From Erythrobacter crassostreae (GTDB lineage Bacteria > Pseudomonadota > Alphaproteobacteria > Sphingomonadales > Sphingomonadaceae): a stretch of DNA of 64,000 nt. This document shows positions 26,763-35,164 of the stretch, piece after piece (positions within the stretch are counted from its first letter, which is position 1; each line of letters opens with the position of its first letter). The stretch spans positions 1,860,001-1,924,000 of the forward strand of contig NZ_JAGSPC010000001.1 of assembly GCF_019204045.1 (NCBI RefSeq), given 5' to 3'. The position numbers were made by a program, and so were the translations under genes. The notes under the pieces were generated by a model. The model was given only the letters and a program-made list of their open reading frames with translations. It was not told the origin of the DNA and did not search any database.

Positions 26763-27319
26763 TGGTCAATCGCCTCGATAATCGATCTTGCTGTATCTTT
26801 ATGCGGCCCGTCTTCGCTCAGCACGCGAACTGGAGCCTGACTGTAAAGCGGGTTTCGCTCTTTCATAAGCTTACCAAGGATTTCGCGCGGGTCACCGTTT
26901 CTTAGAAGCGGACGGTGATTGCGCCGCGAGGTCCGCTCAACCAGGGTTTCGAGATCGCAATCTATCCAGACTGCGATAGCCTGATCTAGGATGAGAGCGC
27001 GTGTTTCCGCATCGACAAAGGCACCGCCTCCGGTTGCGATAACGCCGTGCTTTTCTTCGATGAGCCGCGCAATGACACGGCGTTCCCCATCGCGAAAATA
27101 CGCCTCGCCAAATTCTTCGAATATTTCGGAGACCTTGCGCTGGGCCGCGTCTTCGATGGCGTCATCAGCATCAATAAAATCGCGGCCTAACATTGCCGCA
27201 AGCCTGCGCCCGACAGTTGATTTACCTGCGCCCATCAGACCGATTAGCACAACCGGACGGTCAATCCGCGCGGCAATTCGTACGATATCCTGATCGTTCA
27301 AAGTGGTCTCTGCAGTCAT
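26753..27319 (-). CDS. aroK: Shikimate kinase
   Basis: AroK phosphorylates shikimate in aromatic amino-acid synthesis. The 188-aa protein has the P-loop GLMGAGKST (residues 27-35), the shikimate-binding FIDADDAIEDAAQRKVSEIFEEFGEAYFRDGERR, GGGAFVD and the lid RNHRPLLR. The frame continues upstream to 27514, but ATG at 27319 gives the normal length and leaves 38 bp to the divergent small membrane gene. aroK and aroB overlap by 10 bp, the common alphaproteobacterial arrangement. Confidence 0.94.
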   Translation of the reverse strand: MTAETTLNDQDIVRIAARIDRPVVLIGLMGAGKSTVGRRLAAMLGRDFIDADDAIEDAAQRKVSEIFEEFGEAYFRDGERRVIARLIEEKHGVIATGGGAFVDAETRALILDQAIAVWIDCDLETLVERTSRRNHRPLLRNGDPREILGKLMKERNPLYSQAPVRVLSEDGPHKDTARSIIEAIDQWM

Positions 27320-27357
27320 TGCGGCATGGCCTATAGATGGGGTAAGGCGCGCGCAAT

Positions 27358-27543
27358 ATGTCAAACAAGCCGAACACCTCTCTTGCACAGAACAAAGCCA
27401 CGGGGCGCATACGGGTCCCGTTGCTGATCGCAGCATTAGTGGTTGGAATTTTGGCGCTTGCCTATATCGATGGCGGTGAAGAACCGATCCGCCCGATTGT
27501 CCAGACTGTGACATTGCCGGGCGCGGCTGCGGAGAGCGAATGA
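27358..27543 (+). CDS. Small single-pass membrane protein, 61 aa
   Basis: The protein has a basic N terminus (SNKPNTSLAQNKATGRIRVP), one membrane segment (LLIAALVVGILALAYI) and a short periplasmic tail, so an N-in/C-out anchor is expected. No family is recognised. Its stop overlaps the start of the following 632-aa exported protein by 4 bp (ATGA), which implies that the two products are made together and may interact at the membrane. It is divergent from aroK with a 38-bp gap. Confidence 0.72.
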   Translation: MSNKPNTSLAQNKATGRIRVPLLIAALVVGILALAYIDGGEEPIRPIVQTVTLPGAAAESE

Positions 27544-29438
27544 TGCGTCGTTATTTTTGGTTGGCAAGTGCGGGTGCACTGGGCGTGCTGGGTGCGACGG
27601 GCGGCATGCTTGCGACAAGTTTGGCGACTGCGCAGGATGCACCCGAATCGCTGTTACCACCCGGTTTCGATGACCCCGCTCCTGCGCCAACTCCGGCGCC
27701 TGCGCCAACCGCTCTACCGACAGCGGCTCCTGCGCCTGCACCCAGCGGAACACGTCCGGGGACGCCTGCCGGGCCAACTGGCCCTGCTCCGTCCATTGGG
27801 CCGGGCGCTTTGCCGCCGGTGCCGACTCTTTCCGGCGAGGAATTGAGCGGCCTGCCGACTTTGGAAGAGCTGGAGGCGCTTACGCCAGACGAGCTCGACG
27901 ACCGGCTCGGCCTAAAGCCAAAATTCGATATCCCGCCAGCAGCGCGGCGTTCGCTGTCACAAGTCGGAGTGATGTCTTCCGAGGAAGGCGGCATGCCGAG
28001 CGAATCTCTCGGGAGGCAACCGGCTGGACTGGTCAGAGCCGTTCTTGCCGGAACGCAAAAGCCAATGGTTTCTCGTTGGGGGCACATTATTTTGCGCCGT
28101 GCCTTAGCCAGTCGTTTGGCGGCGCCCGATGGCATGAATCCAGTCGAATTTGCGAGTTTGCGCGCGGGCGTGCTGAACCGCATGGGTGAATTCGCCGTGG
28201 CGCGGGCGCTCGTACAGGATGTCGACACCGGCAATTGGAACACAGCCCTGACAAGTCAAGCACTCACCGCTTACATCGCATCCAGCGATATGAATGGCGC
28301 TTGTCCCGCTGTTAGGCTGCAAGGTTCGGCACGCGAAGATCCGCAATGGGTGATGATGCAAGCAATCTGCAATGCCTATGCGGGTGAGGGCGCGCTTGCC
28401 GCGTCTCAGCTTGACCGCGGCATCGAAAACGAAATTGCACCGGAAATCGATTTACTTCTGGCACAGCGTTATGCCGGGGCCGCAGGCCGCGGCCGGCGAG
28501 CGGTTGAAATCGAATGGGACGGGATTGATGAGCTAACCCCGTGGCGCTTTGCGCTCGCCAATGCTGTTGGTGAAACGATCCCGCAGGCTTTGCTTGATGG
28601 CGCGCTAGAGGGGCCAAATGGCGGATACTTCGCCCGGTCTGCGGCAAGCGCGCCGATGTTGCCTTTGACGATGCGGGAACCGCTGGTTTTGCGCGCCGCG
28701 AGTGAAGGTGTTTTCTCTGCAAGCACGCTGGTTGATTTTTACAGTCAGGTTTACGCAGACAATGCGATTGGCGGCGGGATCGGCGATATGGCTGATGCAC
28801 TGCGGCAGGCCTATGTCGCCCCGAATACCAATGGTAAAATCAATGCGATGCAGAGCGTATGGGGCGAAGATCGCGCCTATGCCGGTTTCATCACCACCGC
28901 GTATGCAGCGGCGCGGATTGCTCCTGCAGAAGATCTCGCCGGATATTCGAGTGGGTTGATTGCATCGATGCTTTCCGCCGGGCTTGACCGCGATGCGGCC
29001 GCATGGCGCGGAATGATGGCCGATGGCAGCCTTGGCTGGGCATTGTTGGCCGTCGGCACGCCGGGCGTTGGTACCGTTGATCTGGAAGCAATCGACACGT
29101 TTGCAGACAATGACGACAGTTCAGAAGCGTGCGCTTCTGCATTTCTCGTCGCGGGACTTGCCGGATTGGACCGGATCGGCGCGGCAGAGCGCGAGTCCAT
29201 GGAAGGCGCGCTGGGCATTGATCTAAGCCGGACAACGCGCTGGACATCTACAATTGATCAGGCGGCCGAGGTTCAGAACCGGACGCTGGTGATCATGCTG
29301 GCCGGTTTGGGCATGCAGGGTGACAGCTGGTCGCAAATGACGCCGCTGCACCTCTATCATATCACCTCCGCATTGCGCCGCGTCGGGCTGGAGGCGGAAG
29401 CAAGGATGATCGCAGCGGAAGCTGTCGCGCGGGCCTGA
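27540..29438 (+). CDS. Large exported protein with Pro/Ala-rich linker, unknown function
   Basis: The 632-aa protein begins MMRRYFWLASAGALGVLGA with a signal peptide that ends near ATAQD. A low-complexity Pro/Ala/Thr linker follows (about residues 40-100). The remaining 500 residues are alanine-rich and helical, with short repeats such as LxxALA and GAxRExME, reminiscent of TPR/Sel1-like solenoids but without a clear consensus. I do not recognise a family. It is coupled by 4 bp to the small membrane protein and is followed after 8 nt by the Xer recombinase. In several Alphaproteobacteria an unassigned gene occupies this aroK-xerD gap, so it is likely conserved (inference from memory). Confidence 0.78.
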   Translation: MMRRYFWLASAGALGVLGATGGMLATSLATAQDAPESLLPPGFDDPAPAPTPAPAPTALPTAAPAPAPSGTRPGTPAGPTGPAPSIGPGALPPVPTLSGEELSGLPTLEELEALTPDELDDRLGLKPKFDIPPAARRSLSQVGVMSSEEGGMPSESLGRQPAGLVRAVLAGTQKPMVSRWGHIILRRALASRLAAPDGMNPVEFASLRAGVLNRMGEFAVARALVQDVDTGNWNTALTSQALTAYIASSDMNGACPAVRLQGSAREDPQWVMMQAICNAYAGEGALAASQLDRGIENEIAPEIDLLLAQRYAGAAGRGRRAVEIEWDGIDELTPWRFALANAVGETIPQALLDGALEGPNGGYFARSAASAPMLPLTMREPLVLRAASEGVFSASTLVDFYSQVYADNAIGGGIGDMADALRQAYVAPNTNGKINAMQSVWGEDRAYAGFITTAYAAARIAPAEDLAGYSSGLIASMLSAGLDRDAAAWRGMMADGSLGWALLAVGTPGVGTVDLEAIDTFADNDDSSEACASAFLVAGLAGLDRIGAAERESMEGALGIDLSRTTRWTSTIDQAAEVQNRTLVIMLAGLGMQGDSWSQMTPLHLYHITSALRRVGLEAEARMIAAEAVARA

Positions 29439-29446
29439 TCACGGCA

Positions 29447-30322
29447 GTGTCGGCATCAACGCAGGCCTTTCTAGATATGCTAGCGGCTGAACGCGGGGCG
29501 GCGGCAAACACACTTGCAGCTTACAATCGGGATCTGGCCGGGGCGGAGGAAGCGGTCGGCGATTTGGCCAAAGCATCCCGCGCGCAAATTGGTAAACTGG
29601 CCGCTGCCTGGAGCGCTCTCGCCCCGTCAACAGTCGCCCGTAAGTCTTCGGCATTGCGGCAATATTTCGGCTTTGCGGTGGATGAAGGATGGCGGGAAGA
29701 TGATCCGTCGGGAGCATTGCCGAACCCGCGCACAAGCCGCCCCTTGCCCAAGGTGCTTTCGCACGATCATGTCGAAACCTTGATGGAGCGCGCCGAGCTG
29801 GAGGCGCAGAGCGGTAAGCCTGCCAGCATCAGGCAGCTTGTCTTGCTTGAGATGCTTTACGGATCAGGACTGCGCGCGACAGAGCTTGTCTCTCTGCCTC
29901 TAAGCGCGGTGCCGCGCGACGCACCGCTCATCACCGTAACCGGCAAGGGCGGTGCCGCGCGCATGGTTCCGGTAAGCGATCGTGCGCGCAGTGCGATGGA
30001 GGAATGGCTGAAAGTTCGCCCCGGCGAACCGACCTCAAAGTTTCTCTTCCCGTCGCGTGGAGGTAAGCATTTGAGCCGTGTGCGGCTTTTCCAATTGCTG
30101 AAGGAACTTGCAGCCCGCGCAGGACTCGATCCGACCGGTATAAGCCCGCATGTCCTGCGTCACGCCTTCGCCACGCACCTGCTAGAGGGCGGGGCGGACC
30201 TTAGGGTTTTGCAGACATTGCTTGGGCACGCCGACATCGCCACAACGCAGATTTACACGCATGTGGATGCGGCGCGATTGGTGTCTCTGGTGAACGCCCG
30301 GCATCCGCTCGCCAATCGGTGA
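29447..30322 (+). CDS. xerD: Tyrosine recombinase of the XerC/XerD family (XerD by context)
   Basis: Xer recombinases resolve chromosome dimers at dif. The 291-aa protein has a SAM-like N-terminal DNA-binding domain and a C-terminal catalytic domain with R143 (GSGLRATEL), K167 (TGKGG), H235 and R238 ([14 protein letters not shown]), H261 ([13 protein letters not shown]) and nucleophile Y270. All six catalytic positions are present, so it is active by sequence. I favour XerD because the neighbours aroK/aroB and accA flank xerD in other Alphaproteobacteria, as I remember it. XerC cannot be excluded. GTG at 29447 is the start. This is a housekeeping gene, not a mobile-element integrase. Confidence 0.88.
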   Translation: MSASTQAFLDMLAAERGAAANTLAAYNRDLAGAEEAVGDLAKASRAQIGKLAAAWSALAPSTVARKSSALRQYFGFAVDEGWREDDPSGALPNPRTSRPLPKVLSHDHVETLMERAELEAQSGKPASIRQLVLLEMLYGSGLRATELVSLPLSAVPRDAPLITVTGKGGAARMVPVSDRARSAMEEWLKVRPGEPTSKFLFPSRGGKHLSRVRLFQLLKELAARAGLDPTGISPHVLRHAFATHLLEGGADLRVLQTLLGHADIATTQIYTHVDAARLVSLVNARHPLANR

Positions 30323-30374
30323 AAGAGCACCATGGGCCTTGCTACACGCACAGGATGGGATTAGCGGGAAAGCC

Positions 30375-31319
30375 ATGACTTCATATCTCGATTTCGAGAA
30401 ACCCGTCGCTCAACTCGAAGAGCGCATTGCCGAGCTGCGAACTGCCAGTGAAGGTGATGAGGTAGATATCTCCAGCGAGCTTGCGCGCCTTGAGACCAAG
30501 AGCGCCGATCTCCTCGCCAGCACTTATGCTTCGCTTACGCCGTGGCAGAAAACGCAGGTTGCTCGCCATCCAGAGCGGCCGCATTTTCGCGACTATGTCG
30601 CGCATGCGTTTGAGGAATTCATGCCGCTTGGCGGGGATCGGTATTTTGGCGACGATCTTGCCATCATGGGCGGCTTTGCAAAGCTGAACGGCCGGCGTGT
30701 AATGTTGATCGGTCATGAAAAGGGCAACGACACCCAAAGCCGGATCAAGCACAATTTCGGCATGGGCAAGCCTGAGGGATATCGCAAAGCGATCCGCCTG
30801 ATGGAAATGGCGGGCCGTTTCGGTCTTCCGGTTGTGACATTGGTCGATACGTCTGGCGCATTTCCAGGCATTGAAGCCGAAGAGCGCGGTCAGGCAGAAG
30901 CCATCGCCCGTTCTACCGAAGCATGCCTAGCCCTGCCTGTCCCGATGGTATCTGTCATCGTGGGTGAGGGCGGTTCTGGCGGTGCAGTTGCTCTGGCGAG
31001 TGCCGAGCGGGTTTTGATGCTCGAACATTCGGTCTATTCCGTGATTTCGCCCGAAGGATGTGCATCGATCCTGTGGCGTACATCCGAGAAAGCATCAGAA
31101 GCAGCGCAGGCCATGAAGGTCACTGCGCAGCATCTGAAGCGCTTGAAAGTAATCGACCGGATCGTGAAAGAGCCGGCGGGCGGGGCGCATCGCGATCCCA
31201 CCACGATGGCGCACAATCTGGGCAAAGCATTGTCCGAAGAAATTGATGCGCTTGCCGATCTGCCAAGCGAAACGCTGATCCGCACTCGCGAGGAACGCTT
31301 CCTTCAGCTTGGCGGTTGA
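30375..31319 (+). CDS. accA: Acetyl-CoA carboxylase carboxyltransferase subunit alpha
   Basis: AccA is half of the carboxyltransferase of acetyl-CoA carboxylase, the committed step of fatty-acid synthesis. The 314-aa protein begins [20 protein letters not shown] and shows [34 protein letters not shown], the [23 protein letters not shown] segment and [12 protein letters not shown]. An upstream in-frame ATG at 30339 is rejected in favour of 30375, which has GGGAAAG before it. accB, accC and accD are not in this window. Confidence 0.96.
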   Translation: MTSYLDFEKPVAQLEERIAELRTASEGDEVDISSELARLETKSADLLASTYASLTPWQKTQVARHPERPHFRDYVAHAFEEFMPLGGDRYFGDDLAIMGGFAKLNGRRVMLIGHEKGNDTQSRIKHNFGMGKPEGYRKAIRLMEMAGRFGLPVVTLVDTSGAFPGIEAEERGQAEAIARSTEACLALPVPMVSVIVGEGGSGGAVALASAERVLMLEHSVYSVISPEGCASILWRTSEKASEAAQAMKVTAQHLKRLKVIDRIVKEPAGGAHRDPTTMAHNLGKALSEEIDALADLPSETLIRTREERFLQLGG

Positions 31320-31455
31320 ACGCTTCAACAATTTACATTTATCCGGTGAGGTCAAAGGGTTGCCGCGAGGCTTCGCTTGCCCGATAGTCATGTTTGAAGA
31401 GAAATAGCTTGGCCGCAATTGGTGGGACGCGGCGGTTGCCAGGAGGAGAGAGCAA

Positions 31456-32937
31456 ATGCCGAAAATGTCACGTAAAATTCTGATCGCAGGTACAGCGCCA
31501 ATGGCGCTTGCATTGAGCGGATGCATGGGCGGCGGCGGTTCTGTTCCGTCTGCTTCTACACCGATAACGCAGCAAGAGGCGCAACAAGGCGCACAATATC
31601 ACCCGCAGTTGCTCTCTGAATTCGGCGGGGCAATGTCGGGATCACAGGCCACCTATGTTGAGCAAGTGGGCAAGAATATCGCTGTGCAATCCGGGCTGGG
31701 CAATGCGCGCGATAGCTTTACCGTCAGCCTGCTGAACAGTCCGGTCAACAATGCATTCGCCGTTCCTGGCGGTTACATTTACTCAACCCGTCAATTGGTC
31801 TCGTTGATGAACAACGAAGCGGAATTGGCCGGTGTCCTGGGCCATGAAGTAGGCCACGTTGCTGCGCGCCATTCTCAGCGCCGCCAGCAAGCAGCTCAGC
31901 GGAACTCCATCCTTGGGGTTCTTGGCGCGATCGGCAGTTCGATTCTGCTTGGTGACAGTTCCATCGGCAACACGGTTTCGCGCGGGTTTATGCAGGGATC
32001 ACAGCTGCTTACACTTAGGTTTTCGCGCAAGCAGGAATTGGAGGCCGATGATCTCGGCATTTTATACCTTCAGCGCGCAGGCTATGATCCAAAGGCAATG
32101 AGCACCGTGTTGGCCAGCCTCGCTGCCCAGAATTCGCTCGATGCACGGCTCCAGGGACGCGGCAATGCGTCGGTTCCGGAATGGGCTTCGACCCACCCCG
32201 ATCCGGCAAGCCGGGTTCGAACAGCCTTGGCGAAGACAGAAGGTTTGGGCAGCGGCGTCACCAATCGCGACACGTTCCTGTCCCGTATTGATGGCATGAT
32301 CTACGGCGATGATCCGGAGCAAGGTGTGATCGAAGGCAGCCGCTTCATTCATCCCGAATTGATGCTTTCATTCACCGCGCCGCAGGGCTTCTATATGGTC
32401 AACGGTACACGAGCGGTCAGCATCAACGGGCAAAGCGGCAAAGCGCAACTGACGTTAGCGCCCTATGCCGGTGATCTAGACAGCTACATTCGCCAACAAT
32501 TTAAGACTTTGGGAGGAGAGGAGCAAACACTCGCTCCGTCCAGTATTCAGCGCACGACCGTTAACGGAATTCGCGCAGCCTATGGCAGTGCGCGTGTAAA
32601 CAACGGGAACAGCCAGGTCGATGTGACGATTTTCGCGTATGAATTTTCGAATGATCGCGCGTACCATTTTCAAGCGATTACGCCCGCTGGCCAATCCAAC
32701 GCGTTTTCTTCGATGTTTCAATCGATGCGGCGCATTACCCAGCGTGAAGCTAGCGCGGTTATTCCGCGGCAGGTTGATGTCGTGACAGTACGGCGCGGCG
32801 ATACCGTCAGCTCGCTTGCGCGGCGGATGGCCTACGATTCGAATCAGGTCGAACGGTTCCGTGTTTTGAATGCCATGGAATCAAGCGACACTTTGCGTGC
32901 AGGCCAGAAAGTTAAGCTGGTCGTTCGCGGGCGCTGA
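31456..32937 (+). CDS. M48-family metalloprotease lipoprotein with C-terminal LysM
   Basis: This 493-aa protein is a lipoprotein (lipobox ALSGC, C23) containing an M48 peptidase domain. The zinc site is H130-E131-x2-H134 (GHEVGHVAARH) with a downstream glutamate in KQELEADDLGI. A C-terminal LysM domain (about residues 435-490, VRRGDTVSSLARRMAYDSNQVERFRVLN) should anchor it to peptidoglycan. It resembles BepA/LoiP-type periplasmic proteases that survey outer-membrane protein assembly, except that those carry TPRs rather than LysM. A strong AGGAGGAGAG precedes ATG at 31456. It is monocistronic, ending at a bidirectional terminator shared with the pilin gene. Confidence 0.88.
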   Translation: MPKMSRKILIAGTAPMALALSGCMGGGGSVPSASTPITQQEAQQGAQYHPQLLSEFGGAMSGSQATYVEQVGKNIAVQSGLGNARDSFTVSLLNSPVNNAFAVPGGYIYSTRQLVSLMNNEAELAGVLGHEVGHVAARHSQRRQQAAQRNSILGVLGAIGSSILLGDSSIGNTVSRGFMQGSQLLTLRFSRKQELEADDLGILYLQRAGYDPKAMSTVLASLAAQNSLDARLQGRGNASVPEWASTHPDPASRVRTALAKTEGLGSGVTNRDTFLSRIDGMIYGDDPEQGVIEGSRFIHPELMLSFTAPQGFYMVNGTRAVSINGQSGKAQLTLAPYAGDLDSYIRQQFKTLGGEEQTLAPSSIQRTTVNGIRAAYGSARVNNGNSQVDVTIFAYEFSNDRAYHFQAITPAGQSNAFSSMFQSMRRITQREASAVIPRQVDVVTVRRGDTVSSLARRMAYDSNQVERFRVLNAMESSDTLRAGQKVKLVVRGR

Positions 32938-32982
32938 TCGGGTGATCTCATAAGAATTTTCGCTCGCGAAATTTATTGCGGA

Positions 32983-33024
32983 CAAAAGAAAAGCGGCGGG
33001 GAAAATCCCCGCCGCTTCCTTTTT
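32983..33024. terminator. Strong bidirectional terminator
   Basis: A 12-bp perfect stem (AAGCGGCGGGGA / TCCCCGCCGCTT) with a 3-nt loop is followed on the plus strand by a T5 run and on the minus strand by TTCTTTTG. It lies between the convergent ends of the M48 protease gene and the first Flp pilin gene and should stop both. Confidence 0.9.
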
Positions 33025-33040
33025 CCGTAAGTCGTTAGAC

Positions 33041-33205
33041 TTAGGCAGCCATTTCGGTCTGTACTTCCGAGAAAGTATCCGAAAGGGTCGAGCCGAGGCT
33101 CTGCATTGCGGTGATTGCTGCAACAGCGATCAGAGCAGCGATAAGGCCGTACTCAATTGCGGTTGCGCCCTGCTCGTCACGTGCAAGTTTGTTGAAGAAT
33201 TTCAT
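33041..33205 (-). CDS. Flp/Fap-type pilin, 54 aa (copy 1)
   Basis: This short gene encodes MKFFNKLARDEQGATAIEYG followed by a hydrophobic helix (LIAALIAVAAITAMQSLG) and a polar tail ending TEMAA. That is the Flp prepilin pattern: basic leader, Gly at the cleavage position (QG-A), then A-x-x-EY with the conserved Glu-Tyr. AGGAG precedes the ATG with ideal spacing. Such pilins form type IVb tight-adherence (Tad) fibres and need the CpaA/TadV peptidase and Tad/Cpa machinery, none of which is in this window. A second pilin gene lies 132 bp upstream on the same strand. Confidence 0.93.
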   Translation of the reverse strand: MKFFNKLARDEQGATAIEYGLIAALIAVAAITAMQSLGSTLSDTFSEVQTEMAA

Positions 33206-33337
33206 TGGTAGTCTCCTGGTTATGGTCTTCGTTACCCGTTGTTCAAATCGAATGGTTCGATCCGGACATTGGAGGTTGTAAGCAGCAGCTCTTGAGAAAT
33301 TGCTAATTCGCAGCCTTTCAAAAGCATTAATTTTTGG

Positions 33338-33520
33338 TCAGCGGCTTGCTTCCTCCTGCGCAGTCTTCACGTCACTCCAAACCCGTTGGTTCTCTTCGGC
33401 TACGCCTTGGAGGGCACCAACCATTGCAATCACGATCAAACTAACAATCAGGCCGTATTCAACAGCAGTGGCACCGGACTGATCCGCTCCAATACTCTTG
33501 AAAAATGTCGCTAATTTCAT
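33338..33520 (-). CDS. Flp/Fap-type pilin, 60 aa (copy 2)
   Basis: The 60-aa product begins MKLATFFKSIGADQSGATAV. The prepilin cleavage context (SG-A), the EYG motif and the hydrophobic helix LIVSLIVIAMVGALQGVA match Flp pilins. It is related to the neighbouring pilin but has a longer, more charged C-terminal tail (EENQRVWSDVKTAQEEASR), so the two may be major and minor subunits. AGGTGAAG precedes the ATG. A possible CtrA-like box lies about 60 bp upstream. The gene is divergent from the NUDIX gene. Confidence 0.92.
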   Translation of the reverse strand: MKLATFFKSIGADQSGATAVEYGLIVSLIVIAMVGALQGVAEENQRVWSDVKTAQEEASR

Positions 33521-33570
33521 GCTTCACCTGTCAATACGTTCCTGACGAGAGCCGGTATCGCCGCCGAGAA

Positions 33571-33585
33571 TTAAGAAAAGGTTGA
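33571..33585. promoter_or_regulatory. Possible CtrA-binding site
   Basis: The sequence TTAAGAAAAGGTTGA matches seven of eight bases of the CtrA consensus TTAA-N7-TTAA. It lies 51-65 bp upstream of the pilin copy 2 start and 32 bp before the NUDIX start. In Caulobacter CtrA activates pilA. Chance occurrence of such a short motif is quite possible. Confidence 0.3.
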
Positions 33586-33616
33586 TGCAGAGCGACAAAA
33601 TGGAAAGAATTCCGAC

Positions 33617-34021
33617 ATGACAGACACGTGGCTCCCCGTAGTCGCCGGCGCTTTAAAGGGCGCTGATGGCAAGTGGCTTATGCATAAGAGGCCACCAGAA
33701 AAGCACCACGGCGGGCTATGGGAATTCCCGGGTGGGAAAGTTGAACTATCTGAAATTCCTTTGGAATCCTTGGTTCGTGAACTGCGCGAAGAGCTTGGTA
33801 TCTCCGTCAATCCCGCCGATTGTGCGCCGGCAGCGTTCGCTCAAAACGTCCTTAGCGAGGACGGAATTCCGATTGTCATTCTTCTTTACAGAATCGAGCG
33901 CTGGGTAGGAACGCCCGAAGCTTTGGAAGGCGGCGAGGTTGCTTGGTTCGCCCGCGAAGGCATCGCAAAGTTGGAAAAACCACCGCTAGATTGCGCCTTG
34001 GTCGCCAGTCTTTTGGGTTGA
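33617..34021 (+). CDS. NUDIX hydrolase, MutT-like (8-oxo-dGTP diphosphatase type)
   Basis: The 134-aa protein carries a complete Nudix box G-x5-E-x7-RE-L-x-EE-L-G-I (KVELSEIPLESLVRELREEL region, residues about 38-60). The substrate-side N terminus VVAGALKGADGKWLMHKRPPEKHHGGLWEFPGG is typical of MutT, which removes oxidised dGTP to prevent mutation. Length is right for MutT (about 130 aa). The exact substrate cannot be proven from sequence because related enzymes act on other nucleotides. It is divergent from the pilin gene and upstream of tRNA-Arg. Confidence 0.87.
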   Translation: MTDTWLPVVAGALKGADGKWLMHKRPPEKHHGGLWEFPGGKVELSEIPLESLVRELREELGISVNPADCAPAAFAQNVLSEDGIPIVILLYRIERWVGTPEALEGGEVAWFAREGIAKLEKPPLDCALVASLLG

Positions 34022-34098
34022 AGCGCAAGAAACGTGGGCTTGCCTGCAAACAGAGGTTGCCAATCCCAGCCAGCCCCCTTATGTGCCGCGCTTCAAGC

Positions 34099-34175
34099 GC
34101 ACCCGTAGCTCAGCTGGATAGAGTACCTGACTACGAATCAGGGGGCCGGAGGTTCGAATCCTTCCGGGTGCGCCA
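34099..34175 (+). tRNA. tRNA-Arg (anticodon ACG)
   Basis: A full 77-nt cloverleaf: acceptor GCACCCG/CGGGTGC, D arm with AGCTCAGCTGGATAGAG, anticodon stem CCTGA/TCAGG with loop CTACGAA (anticodon ACG, read as ICG after deamination), T arm GGAGG-TTCGAAT-CCTTC, and an encoded CCA end. It decodes CGT/CGC/CGA. A terminator follows immediately. No integrase or repeated 3' end marks an attachment site here. Confidence 0.97.
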
Positions 34176-34210
34176 ACAAAAGCCCATCCCTTGCGGGGTG
34201 GGCTTTTGTT
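34176..34210 (+). terminator. Terminator after tRNA-Arg
   Basis: A 15-16 bp stem (ACAAAAGCCCATCCC / GGGGTGGGCTTTTGT, one wobble) with loop TTGC starts right at the CCA end. The 3' arm ends in TTTTGTT, so this is a strong intrinsic terminator. Confidence 0.93.
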
Positions 34211-34288
34211 GTTTGGGCAGTTGTCTGTCCCGCCCGCCGCCTGGCTCAAAGCCATGGCCAGGTCAGCAACGCGGATGCAAAGGACCTA

Positions 34289-34312
34289 ACCATATCAGCA
34301 TTTTGATATGGT
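34289..34312. promoter_or_regulatory. Perfect inverted repeat upstream of folE
   Basis: ACCATATCA and TGATATGGT form a perfect 9-bp inverted repeat with a 6-nt centre, 154 bp before the chosen folE start. There is no T tract, so it looks like a dimeric repressor or activator site rather than a terminator. The regulator is unknown. The rest of 34212-34466 holds no gene I can support. Confidence 0.5.
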
Positions 34313-34466
34313 CGGCGAAATCCGTCTGCAGTCTTTAATCCTTCTCTTTGATGCAAATTTTGCAGGGAACCCTTTGTAGACAGAGGGATTTTTATCAGTG
34401 GGATTAAGATGAAGTGGAGGATGGCCGTGCACCGGGTCCGCCTCTGTGCGTAGAAAGACGTTAGCC

Positions 34467-35090
34467 ATGAACTATATGAACGTGCATGATCACGATGAAT
34501 TTGATCCGGAGAATCCTTTGAGCAAGCCTGACGTTCCTGAAGATGTACAAGATGCGGTGCGCACTCTGATTAAATGGGCGGGGGACGATCCCACCCGTGA
34601 AGGCTTGATCGACACGCCCAAGCGCGTTGGCCGCGCATGGCTGGAATATTGCGCAGGGAATCAGGAAGATCCTGCTATCCATCTCTCACGAATTTTTGAA
34701 GAAGTCGGCGGCTATGACGAGATTGTCTTGCTGAAAGACATCCCGTTTCACTCGCATTGCGAACACCACATGGCGCCGATTAAAGGCAAGGCGCATATTG
34801 CTTACCTGCCTGACAAGAAGATCACCGGCATATCAAAACTCGCGCGCGTGCTTCACGGGTTCGCCAATCGCCTGCAGGTTCAGGAACGCCTGACTGCAGA
34901 AGTGGCCGAGTGCATCTGGGACAATCTCGAACCGCGCGGCGTTGCGGTGGTGATTCAGGCAGAGCATGGCTGCATGACTGGTCGCGGCGTGAAAGTTCAC
35001 GAAGTTGAAATGCTGACCAGCCGGATGATGGGCTGTTTCCTTGAAGATCATCGCAGCCGTAAAGAAGTGATGAGCCTGATGGGCTTCTGA
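34467..35090 (+). CDS. folE: GTP cyclohydrolase I
   Basis: FolE converts GTP to 7,8-dihydroneopterin triphosphate, the first step of folate synthesis. The 207-aa protein shows DPTREGLIDTPKRVGRAW, the zinc/catalytic block PFHSHCEHHMAPIKGKAHIAYLP (Cys and His ligands), GISKLARVLHGFANRLQVQE and AEHGCMTGRGV with the second zinc Cys. Length is normal. GTG at 34446 is an alternative start; ATG at 34467 is preferred on family length. A strong terminator follows. Confidence 0.96.
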   Translation: MNYMNVHDHDEFDPENPLSKPDVPEDVQDAVRTLIKWAGDDPTREGLIDTPKRVGRAWLEYCAGNQEDPAIHLSRIFEEVGGYDEIVLLKDIPFHSHCEHHMAPIKGKAHIAYLPDKKITGISKLARVLHGFANRLQVQERLTAEVAECIWDNLEPRGVAVVIQAEHGCMTGRGVKVHEVEMLTSRMMGCFLEDHRSRKEVMSLMGF

Positions 35091-35110
35091 TCGGAAGTTA
35101 CTCTCACAAT

Positions 35111-35144
35111 AAAAAAGGGCGCCTCGTTCGGGGCGCCCTTTTTG
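35111..35144. terminator. Bidirectional terminator between folE and peroxiredoxin
   Basis: The stem AAAAAGGGCGCC / GGCGCCCTTTTT flanks a short loop. A tracts on the left and T tracts on the right make it functional in both directions, and it separates the convergent folE and peroxiredoxin genes. Confidence 0.93.
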
Positions 35145-35164
35145 TATCTAGTGTTGGTTCGGCG

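Noticed and set aside
29447..30322. The tyrosine recombinase as a sign of a mobile element
   Set aside because: Length, motif order and neighbours (aroK/aroB side and accA) fit chromosomal XerC/XerD.
34099..34175. tRNA-Arg considered as an integration (att) site
   Set aside because: No integrase gene lies beside it and the tRNA 3' end is not repeated nearby. The Xer recombinase at 29.4 kb is a housekeeping enzyme.
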